Source: Microbispora sp. H11081 (lineage in GTDB: Bacteria; Actinomycetota; Actinomycetes; Streptosporangiales; Streptosporangiaceae). From it: a stretch of 64,000 nucleotides of DNA. The stretch spans positions 90,155 to 154,154 of the forward strand of contig NZ_JABBWV010000016.1 in NCBI RefSeq assembly GCF_012999535.1, in the 5' to 3' direction. A program made the translations under genes and the position numbers. Positions 43,101 through 50,571 of the stretch are shown here, piece after piece. Numbering within the stretch: position 1 is the stretch's first letter; every line of letters starts with the position of its first letter. The notes under the pieces were generated by a model, which ran no database searches, had not been told where the DNA came from, and worked only from the letters and a program-made list of their open reading frames with translations.

Positions 43101-45137
43101 GGCCTGCTCCCAGGTGAGCCCGCCGGTCAGCACGAGCGCGTTGAAGCCGTCGTTCTCCACCTCGCCGCGCCACAGCACGGCGAACGCGTCCTGGAACAAC
43201 CGCTTGAACTCGTCGCGGTGCACCTCCTCCGAGGGGGTGTACCGCAGGCCGAAGTCGTAGATCCAGGCGTCCTTGGTCTGGGGGTCGTGGTCGCGGTCGA
43301 TCTCGTACGGACGCTCGTCCACCACCTCGACGCCCATCCGCTGCAGCAGCGGGAGCACCCTGGACAGCGAGATCGGCGCGCCGAGCCGGTAGAGCTTGAA
43401 GCGCCGCTCCCCCTCCGCCGCGCCGTACGGCTCGTAGAGGTTCATGCCGATGGCGTTCGGGTCCTCGCCGAGCGCCTCCAGCCGCTTGAGGTCGGCCACG
43501 GCCGTACGGGCCGGGAAGTCGGCCTTGTAGCCCTCGGGGAAGGCGGAGCCGTAGCGGCGCAGCAGCCCAGGCGCGTCCTCCTCGGGGCACAGTTCGCCGA
43601 TGGCGGCGCCGAGGTCGTCCTCCCACGTGCGCGTGGTGGCGGCCAGCCGCGCCTCCAGTTCCTCGACGTCGACCGGCGTCTCGCCGAGCGGCGTTCCGCG
43701 CTCGCCGCGGATCACGATGTGCAGCCGGGCCAGCGCCGACTCACCGATCATCGTGCTGTAGTCGAGCGTGGTGCCGCCGAGCGCCTTCATCAGGATCCGC
43801 TGCATGTGCAGGCGGACCTTGGTGGTGTAGCGGTCGCGCGGCAGGAAGATCATGCAGGAGATGTAGCGGCCGTAGTCGTCGCGGCGCAGGAACAGCTTGA
43901 CCTGCTTGCGCTCGCGCAGCCGCAGCACGCCGAGCGCGATGGGCAGCAGATCGTCCACGGAGATCTGGAAGAGCTCGGTGCGCGGGTAGGTCTCCAGGAT
44001 CTCCATCAGATCCTTGCCGTCGTGGCTGTCCGGCGACAGCCCGGCGCGCTCGAGCACCTCGGCGAGCTTGCGCCGCAGGACCGGGATCCGGGAGATCGAC
44101 TCGTTGTACGCCACGTGGGTGAACAGGCCGAGGAACCGCCGCTCGCCGATCACCTCGCCCTCGGGCGAGAAGACCTTGATCCCGACGTAGTCGAGATAGT
44201 GGGGCTTGTAGACGGTGGCCCTGCTGTTGGCCTTGGTGACGATCAGCAGTTGCTTCTCCCGCGCCTTGGCGCGGACCTTCGGCGGCAGGGCCGCGAAGCT
44301 GGCCGATCCGGCCTTGTCGGCCCGCAGGATGCCGAGGCCGGTGCCGGGCAGGCCGCGCAACGCCGCGCCGCCGTCGGTGTCCTCCAGCCGATACTCGCGG
44401 TAGCCGAGGAAGGTGAAGTGGCCGTCGGCCAGCCACCGCAGCAGTTCCATGCCGTCCTCGACCTGCGCGGGCTCCAGCGGCGGCGGGTTGACCGCCAGGT
44501 CCTCGGCGGTCTGCACCGCGAGGGCGCGCATCTTGGCGAAGTCCTCGACCGCGCAGCGCACGTCGAGCAGCACCCGCTGGAGATCGCCCTCCAGCTCCTT
44601 GAGCACGGCGTGGTCGGACTGCCTGTCGATCTCGATGTGCATCCAGGACTCGCGGATGACCTGCCCGGTCATGTTCTCCTGGCCCGCGCCGAGCAGTTCG
44701 CCGGTCATGTCGCGGCACACCCGCATCTGCGGGTGGACGATCAGGTGGGTGCCGACCTCGTGCCGGTCGAGCTCGGTCGTCACCGAGTCGACCAGGAACG
44801 GCATGTCGTCGGTGACGATCTGGACCACGGTGCGGCCCGGGTCCCAGCCGTGCTCCTCAAGGGTGGGGGTGTAGACGCGGACCAGCGCGCGTCCCTGCGG
44901 CCGGTGCTGGGCCAGGTGGCGGTGGGCCATGGCGGGGCCGTACACGTTCACCGGGTCGCGGTCGGCCAGGTCCTCGGCGGGCACGTTGCGGTAGTACCGC
45001 CTCAGGAAGGCCAGCGGGTCCTCGCCCTCCACCTGCAGCGCTCCGGGCGCGTGCGCGCACCTCTCGGCCGCCAGCCGGAGAAGCTCGTCCAAAGCTTCAT
45101 CCGATTCCTGCCGATCCAGCGCCATTTCGAGCGGCAT
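40194..45137 (-). CDS. gdh: NAD-specific glutamate dehydrogenase, 180-kDa type
   Basis: A 1647-residue enzyme of the large GDH class (GDH180, as M. tuberculosis Rv2476c). The N-terminal half carries regulatory ACT-like segments ([33 protein letters not shown] in outline). The catalytic core has [48 protein letters not shown] and the nucleotide-binding part [19 protein letters not shown]. It interconverts glutamate and 2-oxoglutarate plus ammonia, usually in the catabolic direction. ATG 45137 follows GAGGGAG. It starts 26 bases after the tryptophan dioxygenase stop. Confidence 0.95.
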   Translation of the reverse strand: [1647 protein letters not shown]

Positions 45138-45163
45138 GTTGCTACTCACTCCCTCGTGAGGAT

Positions 45164-45985
45164 TCAAAGCCAGGCCCGGAGTTCCCACAGCAGGGGAAAG
45201 AAGTGCAGACGCGTCCGTCCCCTCAAGTACGGTGCCCCGGACGAGCCTCCCGTACCGGATTTCGTGCCGATCTGGCGCTCCACCATCTGCACGTGCCTCA
45301 TCCGCCAGAGCGCGGTGGTCTCGTCGTGCGTGAGGAGATCTTCGGCCAGGTCCCACAGATCGTCGTACGACCCCCGGTCGCGGGCCACGGCCAGCAGGGA
45401 CTCCATGATCTCCTCGTCGGAGACCGGCAGGCCCCGCTGGGAGAGGGCGATGAGGTAAGCATCCCACAGAGTGGGTTCCTCGAGCCGCCGCCGCAGCCTG
45501 GCGAGTTCCGCGTCGCTCGCGTCCCTGAGCCGGCCCAGGTACGACGGGTCCTTGGCGCCGGAGAGGAACTCGAGCTCACGGAACTGAACCGACTGGAAGC
45601 CGCTCGCGGGGGCGAGGGCCGACCGGAACTCCAGGAAGTCCTGCGGCGTCATCGTCGCCATCACCTGGACCTGGTCGACCATGACCTTCTCCACGGCGTG
45701 AACGCGGCGGAACAGGTGCCTGGCACGCCACAGCGCGCCCTCGACCATCGCGTCCCTGATCCGCTCCAGCTCGTGCAGCAGGAGCTGGAACCACAGCTCG
45801 TAGACCTGGTGGACGGTGATGAACAGCAGTTCGTCGCTGGCCCCCGACCGCCGCTCCTGCTGGGCGAGCAGCTCGGGCAGGCGCAGGTAGCCGCCGTAGG
45901 ACAGGCGTCCGCCCTCTTCGCCGAAGCTGCGGGGCGGGGGCAGCACGTCCCCCGATCCAGCTCGGCCGTACGGCGTCGCAGGCAT
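45164..45985 (-). CDS. kynA: Tryptophan 2,3-dioxygenase
   Basis: A 273-residue heme enzyme that opens the indole ring of tryptophan to N-formylkynurenine. Family motifs are LSYGGYLRLPELLAQQ, DELLFITVHQVYELWFQLLLHELERIRDAM (with the distal His) and ASGFQSVQFRELEFLSG; the proximal heme His lies in LWRMRHVQMVERQIGTKSGTGGSSGAPYL. ATG 45985 is preceded by GGAGGAG; longer frames lack this. It precedes gdh by 26 bases, so the two probably form an amino-acid-catabolism operon. Confidence 0.95.
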   Translation of the reverse strand: MPATPYGRAGSGDVLPPPRSFGEEGGRLSYGGYLRLPELLAQQERRSGASDELLFITVHQVYELWFQLLLHELERIRDAMVEGALWRARHLFRRVHAVEKVMVDQVQVMATMTPQDFLEFRSALAPASGFQSVQFRELEFLSGAKDPSYLGRLRDASDAELARLRRRLEEPTLWDAYLIALSQRGLPVSDEEIMESLLAVARDRGSYDDLWDLAEDLLTHDETTALWRMRHVQMVERQIGTKSGTGGSSGAPYLRGRTRLHFFPLLWELRAWL

Positions 45986-46230
45986 GCGCCACTCCTCCAC
46001 GATGGGCGCGTCACTCCCGATCCCCATTGATCGCAAGCCCGGCACCACCGCACCCAAAACCACATACCACCCCATAGCGGCACAAACGTCAACCTCGTCC
46101 GTGCCTTCCCAACCGGGGTGGGCGCCGGGCCCATTTAACCAGCCCCTCCCCCGCCGGGAGCCTCAACTCGAACGCATCCCCGTAGCCGCTCCCGGCGAAC
46201 GCGGCGCGGTCTCCGGCACGCCCCGCACGA

Positions 46231-47187
46231 TCACGACTCGTCGCGGAGTGCGGCGCGCCGCCGGTACACGCCCGTGCTGAGGTACTTCAGGCCCGAGTCC
46301 ACCAGCAGGGTGACGACCCTGGCGTCCGGCCCAAGGCGTCGCCCGACCTGGATCGCGGCGAGGACGTTCGCGCCGGACGAGGTTCCGGCGAACAGCCCCT
46401 CCTCCCGGGCCAGGCGTCTGGCCATCTCCTCGGCGTCCTTGGTGGTGATCGGGATGATCTCGTCCACCAGGGCGGGATCCCACATGGGCGGCGGGTAACC
46501 GATGCCGATGCCTTCGATGCGGTGGGCGCCGGGCCGGCATCCGGACAGCACGGCCGACTCGGCCGGTTCGACCGCCGTCACCCGAAGCTCCGGGTTGCGG
46601 CGCTTGAGCGGGGCACTCGCTCCGCGCAGCGAGGCCGCTGTACCGATCGACTGGACGAACGCGTCAACGCGCCCACCCGACTGCGCCCAGATTTCCTCGC
46701 CCATGGCGTGGTAGCCGGCGATGCTGTCGGTGTTGGTGAGCTGGTCGGTCCAGTAGGTGCCCCGCCGGCGGCCGAACTCCTCGGCGGTCTCGATCATGCT
46801 GAGGATCAGCGACTTCGTGATCAGTCCCCCCTCGCTGGGAATGAGGGTCAGCTCCGCGCCGAACGCCGCCATCTGGATGAGCTTGTCCTCACTGAAGGCG
46901 TCCGAGCTGACGATGGACAGGCGGTATCCCTTCGCCGCGCAGACCAGGGCGAGGGAAGCGCCGGTACTGCCGCCCGTGTACTCGACGACCGTGTCGCCGG
47001 GTCTCAACCGCCCGTCGTCCTCGGCCCTGGCGATCATCGCCTGCGCCATGCGGTCCTTCATGCTGCCTGTGGGGTTCTGGCCCTCGATCTTGACGAAGAT
47101 CTCCGCGCACCCGGGCGGCACGACGCCGCGCAGCCGCACGAGCGGAGTGTTTCCGATCGTTTCCAGTACGCCGCTGACGATGCCCAT
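46231..47187 (-). CDS. PLP-dependent cysteine-synthase-family enzyme
   Basis: A 318-residue fold-type II enzyme. The PLP lysine is K44 in GQNPTGSMKDRMAQAM; VEYTGGSTGASLALVCAAKGY binds the substrate carboxylate; QSIGTAASLRGAS is the phosphate loop region; and GTSSGANVLAAIQVGRRL lies near the C-terminus. The EYTGGSTG and GTSSGAN variants differ from housekeeping CysK (EPTSGNTG, GISSGA), so the substrate may not be O-acetylserine. ATG 47187 has AAAGGA about 11 bases ahead. It is divergent from an HxlR regulator, which may control it. Confidence 0.88.
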   Translation of the reverse strand: MGIVSGVLETIGNTPLVRLRGVVPPGCAEIFVKIEGQNPTGSMKDRMAQAMIARAEDDGRLRPGDTVVEYTGGSTGASLALVCAAKGYRLSIVSSDAFSEDKLIQMAAFGAELTLIPSEGGLITKSLILSMIETAEEFGRRRGTYWTDQLTNTDSIAGYHAMGEEIWAQSGGRVDAFVQSIGTAASLRGASAPLKRRNPELRVTAVEPAESAVLSGCRPGAHRIEGIGIGYPPPMWDPALVDEIIPITTKDAEEMARRLAREEGLFAGTSSGANVLAAIQVGRRLGPDARVVTLLVDSGLKYLSTGVYRRRAALRDES

Positions 47188-47259
47188 GACGCCGCCGGTC
47201 CTTTCGTCGATGCCCGCTCTCACGACTCCGATCGTCGAACCTGTGCGCCGACCCCGACA

Positions 47260-47274
47260 GTTCAACTTTTGAAC
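47260..47274. promoter_or_regulatory. Inverted repeat in the cysteine-synthase/HxlR divergent promoter
   Basis: GTTCAA-CTT-TTGAAC is a perfect 6-bp inverted repeat 35 bases upstream of the HxlR gene start. HxlR proteins bind as winged-helix dimers, so this is a plausible operator for both divergent genes. Confidence 0.5.
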
Positions 47275-47309
47275 CACCAGGCCCGGGCCGCCGTGCCTAC
47301 CATGCACCT

Positions 47310-47984
47310 GTGAGCGGATACGGCCAGTTCTGCGCGGTGGCGCGCGCTCTGGAACTTCTGGGCGAACGCTGGACGCTGCTGATCGTGCGGGAGTTGCTGC
47401 TCGGCGCGTCGACCTTCACCGACATCCGCCGCGGACTGCCCCGCATCCCGCGGGCGACGCTGGCCGCGCGGCTACGCGCCCTGCGCGCCGCGGGCGTCCT
47501 CGACGGCTACCGGCTCACCGAGGCGGGCGCCGCCCTGGCTCCGGTGGTAAGGGAACTCGCACGATGGGCGGTCGCCACCGACAGCGTCGCTCTCACCGAG
47601 AACGACCTCGACACCGCCGCGCTGACCTGGGACATGCGACGCCGTGTGAACGCCACCGCGTTGCCGGAGCGCACCGTCGTGCTCGCCGTCGAGTTCACCG
47701 ACCGCCCGCCGGCCGACCGCAGATACTGGCTGCACCTGTCCTCGGCGAGCGTCGATCTGTGCCGGCAGGACATCGGAGCACCCGTCGACGTCTGGCTCTC
47801 CACGCCGATCGCGGCGGCGACCCGGTGGTGGCTCGGCGACCTCTCCTGGGCGCAACTGCTGCGGCAGCCGGGCGTACGGGTCGACGGCGACCGAACGCTG
47901 CAGCGCCAGATGCACCGCTGGTTCGAACGCTATGTGTTCACTCCGGAAACCCTTGGCCTGCGGCAGGCGTCCCCTTCCGGCTGA
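47310..47984 (+). CDS. HxlR-family regulator with C-terminal SCP2-like domain
   Basis: The first 95 residues are an HxlR winged helix: YGQFCAVARALELLGERWTLLIVRELLLGASTFTDIRRGLPRIPRATLAARLRALRAAGVLDGYRLTEAGAAL in outline, with the conserved Cys near the N-terminus. Residues about 120-215 resemble a sterol-carrier-like domain (VLAVEFTDRPPADRRYWLHLSS, VDVWLSTPIAAATRWWLGDLSW), as in many actinomycete HxlR proteins. It probably regulates itself and the divergent PLP enzyme gene. The start is GTG 47310. Confidence 0.9.
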   Translation: MSGYGQFCAVARALELLGERWTLLIVRELLLGASTFTDIRRGLPRIPRATLAARLRALRAAGVLDGYRLTEAGAALAPVVRELARWAVATDSVALTENDLDTAALTWDMRRRVNATALPERTVVLAVEFTDRPPADRRYWLHLSSASVDLCRQDIGAPVDVWLSTPIAAATRWWLGDLSWAQLLRQPGVRVDGDRTLQRQMHRWFERYVFTPETLGLRQASPSG

Positions 47985-48129
47985 ACGACGCTCGGCCGCC
48001 GGGGAGCGGTGGCGGCCACCGGCTTCGGGGGACAGGTCCTGCGAGTAGGAACGAAGTGACGACTCTGTAACGAACCAGTGCGGATCACCCGGCGTCTCAA
48101 GAGGGGACCACCACCTCGGGAGCACGACC

Positions 48130-49590
48130 ATGATTGACAGACGGAGTTTCCTTCGGGCCTCGGCGCTGGCCGGGGCGGGGGCGTTCGCGGGCACGGGCTT
48201 CACCTCGGCGGGTCCCCGTCCCGCCGACTGGTCCGCGCTCGGCCGGGGGCTGGACGGCACGCTGATCCGGCCCGGCGACGCGTCGTACGACAACGCGCGC
48301 CGCGTGTTCAACTCGGCCTTCGACTCCGTACGGCCGACCGGGGTGGCCTACTGCAGGACGGCCGCGGACGTGTCGGAGTGCCTGGCGTTCGCCCGGCGCC
48401 ATGGGGTGCCGGTGACCTCCCGGTCGGGCGGCCACAGTTACGCGGGCTGGTCCACCGGCAGCGGCCTGGTGATCGACGTGTCGCCGATGAACGGCGTGTC
48501 GCACTCGGGCGGCCACGCCACGATCGGCGCCGGGGCGCGGCTGGTCGACGTCTACGCCAAGCTGGCCGCGCGTGGCGTAAGCATCCCGGCGGGCTCCTGC
48601 CCGACCGTCGGGGTGGCCGGGCTCACCCTGGGCGGCGGCCTCGGCGTGGTCTCGCGCCGGTACGGCCTGACCTGTGACGTGCTGGAGTCATTGAAGATCG
48701 TCACGGCGGACGGGAAGGTGCTGACCTGCTCGCCGAACTCGCACCCGGACCTCTTCTGGGCCTCGCGCGGCGGCGGTGGCGGCAACTTCGGCGTGGCGAC
48801 GTCGTTCACGTTCCGGACGCATCCGACGCGGCCGGTGACCCTGTTCTTCCTGCACTGGCTGTGGTCGAAGGCCTCGGCCGTGTTAAAGGCCTGGCAGGCG
48901 TGGGCGCCCGCCGCGCCGGACGCGATGTGGTCCAACTGCCACCTCGGCCACGACCCGTCGCTCGACGTGATGGTCGGCGGGCTGTATCTCGGCGGCAAGG
49001 CGGCCTGCGAGAGCCTGCTGCACAAGCTCGTCGACCGCGTCGGATCAGCCCCCTCGAACCGGTATGTCGCGGTCTCGGCGTACGACCACGCCATGATGGT
49101 GGAGGCGGGCTGCGCGTCGATGTCCGTGGCCCAGTGCCACCGTCCCGGCACCTTGCCCGGGCAGAACCCGAGCGGCAGGCTCGTGCGCGACTCGTTCTCG
49201 GCCAAGTCGCACTTCGCCTACACGCCGTTGTCGTCCGCCGGGATCAAGGCGCTGCTGGCCCAGGTCGCCGCGCCGGGACGGCACATCGTGATGCTCGACG
49301 CGATGGGCGGCGCCATCGGCCGGGTCCGCCCCGACGCCACGGCCTTCCCGCACCGCAAGGCGCTGTTCAGCGTGCAGTACTTCTCACACTTCGCCGGCGC
49401 CGCCTCCTGGGCCCGCGCCGCCCACGCCGCCATGCGGCCCCACTTCGGCGACCACGCGTACGTGAACTACGTCGACCCCGAGCTCAAGAACTGGCGGCAG
49501 CAGTACTACGGCGCGAACGCCGCCCGGCTCGCCAAGGTCAAGGCGGCGTACGACCCGGGCCGGTTGTTCCGCCTCCCCCAGGGCGTCTAG
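48130..49590 (+). CDS. Tat-exported berberine-bridge-type FAD oxidoreductase
   Basis: A 486-residue flavoprotein. The N-terminus MIDRRSFLRASALAGAGAFAG is a Tat signal with a twin-Arg motif. The FAD-binding PCMH domain has SRSGGHSYAGWS with H102 and GSCPTVGVAGLTLGGGLG with C157, the two residues that carry bicovalent FAD in this family. The C-terminal BBE segment is AYVNYVDPELKNWRQQYYGANAARLAKVKAAYDPGRLFRLPQGV in outline. It probably oxidises a sugar or secondary metabolite outside the cell. Stands alone. Confidence 0.92.
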   Translation: MIDRRSFLRASALAGAGAFAGTGFTSAGPRPADWSALGRGLDGTLIRPGDASYDNARRVFNSAFDSVRPTGVAYCRTAADVSECLAFARRHGVPVTSRSGGHSYAGWSTGSGLVIDVSPMNGVSHSGGHATIGAGARLVDVYAKLAARGVSIPAGSCPTVGVAGLTLGGGLGVVSRRYGLTCDVLESLKIVTADGKVLTCSPNSHPDLFWASRGGGGGNFGVATSFTFRTHPTRPVTLFFLHWLWSKASAVLKAWQAWAPAAPDAMWSNCHLGHDPSLDVMVGGLYLGGKAACESLLHKLVDRVGSAPSNRYVAVSAYDHAMMVEAGCASMSVAQCHRPGTLPGQNPSGRLVRDSFSAKSHFAYTPLSSAGIKALLAQVAAPGRHIVMLDAMGGAIGRVRPDATAFPHRKALFSVQYFSHFAGAASWARAAHAAMRPHFGDHAYVNYVDPELKNWRQQYYGANAARLAKVKAAYDPGRLFRLPQGV

Positions 49591-49630
49591 GCAGCCGCGG
49601 CGCGGGACGTCGGACGAGCCTTGCCTCCAC

Positions 49631-49668
49631 CTATCGAATTTCGATAGATTACTATCGTTCTTCGATGG
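49631..49668. promoter_or_regulatory. Two tandem operators upstream of DUF2975/HTH genes
   Basis: CTATCGAATTTCGATAG (49631-49647) has perfect 8-bp arms; CTATCGTTCTTCGATGG (49652-49668) is a near copy starting exactly 21 bases later, so both sites face the same side of the helix. They lie just upstream of the ribosome binding site. The HTH protein encoded by the second gene is the likely binder. Confidence 0.7.
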
Positions 49669-49678
49669 AGGAGAGGCA

Positions 49679-50176
49679 ATGAGAAGACTGACATTGCTCG
49701 CATTGCGGGCCGTGCTCGTGGCGCTGCTCGCGGGCTCGGTGTTCGTGCAGACGGTGATGGTGCCGTTGCTTGCCTCCGACCTGGAGGGACTCGACCCGGA
49801 GTACGCGTACCTGCGCGCCCCGATCCTCGCGCTCACGGTCCTGGGCGTCGCGGCGGTCGAGGTCGTCCTGGTCTGCGTCTGGCGGCTGGTCACGATGGTG
49901 TGGCGCGACACGGTGTTCTCCCACGCCGCCTTCCGCTACGTGGACGTCGTCATCGGCGCGTTCGTGGCGGCCGCCCTCCTCGCCTTCGCGCTCGGGTTCC
50001 TCCTGGCCCCCGGTGAGGCCGTTCCCCCGGGCGTCGTCCTCCTGGTGGGCGGGGTCGGCGTGGCGGCTCTCGGGGTCGCGCTCGTCGTGCTCGTGCTTCG
50101 GCTGCTGCTCGCCCAGGCCGTCGCCCGCGACGGCGAGGCGGCGCGGATGCAGGCCGAGCTCGACGAGGTGATCTGA
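49679..50176 (+). CDS. DUF2975 membrane protein
   Basis: A 165-residue protein with four hydrophobic helices and the DUF2975 order: RAVLVALLAGSVFVQTVMVPLLASDLEGLDPEYAYLRAPILALTVLGVAAVEVVLVCVWRLVTMVWRDTVFSHAAFRYVDVVIGAF in outline. The ATG follows GGAGGAGAGG. Its stop overlaps the next gene's ATG (TGATG), so it is coupled to the HTH gene. The pair DUF2975 plus small HTH recurs in actinomycetes; function is unknown, perhaps membrane-linked control of the regulator. Confidence 0.85.
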   Translation: MRRLTLLALRAVLVALLAGSVFVQTVMVPLLASDLEGLDPEYAYLRAPILALTVLGVAAVEVVLVCVWRLVTMVWRDTVFSHAAFRYVDVVIGAFVAAALLAFALGFLLAPGEAVPPGVVLLVGGVGVAALGVALVVLVLRLLLAQAVARDGEAARMQAELDEVI

Positions 50177-50391
50177 TGCCGATCGTCGTCGACATCGACG
50201 TGATGCTGGCCAAGCGGAAGATGTCCGTGGGCGAGCTCGCGGACCGCGTCGGGATCACGCCCGCCAATCTCGCCGTGCTCAAGAACGGCCGCGCCAAGGC
50301 CGTGCGCTTCTCGACCCTCGCCGCGCTATGCGAGGTGCTCGAATGCCAGCCGGGAGACCTGTTGCGCTGGGAGGCCGAGGACGAGGCGTGA
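50176..50391 (+). CDS. Small XRE/Cro-type HTH regulator (YozG-like)
   Basis: A 71-residue protein that is nearly all helix-turn-helix: MPIVVDIDVMLAKRKMSVGELADRVGITPANLAVLKNGRAKAVRFSTLAALCEVLECQPGDLLRWE in outline. This matches the small YozG-like regulators that accompany DUF2975 proteins. It is translationally coupled to the DUF2975 gene and probably binds the tandem operators at 49631-49668. Confidence 0.9.
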   Translation: MPIVVDIDVMLAKRKMSVGELADRVGITPANLAVLKNGRAKAVRFSTLAALCEVLECQPGDLLRWEAEDEA

Positions 50392-50519
50392 CCTCGACCG
50401 GTTGCCGAGCGAGGCGGATTGGCGTCCGGTCGCCGCGAGGCCTCGGCGCGCCATGCTGTCGGCCACCCTGGCCGCGCGCCGGCGCGGGCGGGCTCGACTC
50501 ACGGATCGGGGGCCCCAGG

Positions 50520-50566
50520 AAATGTAACCGACGGCCCGCGAAATGTAACTGCCCTTGGTTACATTT
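50520..50566. promoter_or_regulatory. Three-copy AAATGTAAC operator array
   Basis: AAATGTAAC occurs at 50520-50528 and 50541-50549 (21 bases apart), and its exact reverse complement GTTACATTT at 50558-50566, ending 5 bases before the ATG of the next gene. The second and third copies form a perfect 9-bp inverted repeat. A bound protein would block the promoter or ribosome access. The downstream protein has a C-terminal winged helix, so autoregulation is likely. Confidence 0.7.
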
Positions 50567-50571
50567 CCCGC

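Noticed and set aside
40152..45458. A very long open frame (over 1700 codons) on the plus strand opposite gdh.
   Set aside because: It is an antisense shadow: high-GC codon bias on the gdh strand removes stops from the opposite frame. The translation is Gly/Arg/Val-rich with no recognisable domain, whereas the minus strand encodes a textbook GDH180.
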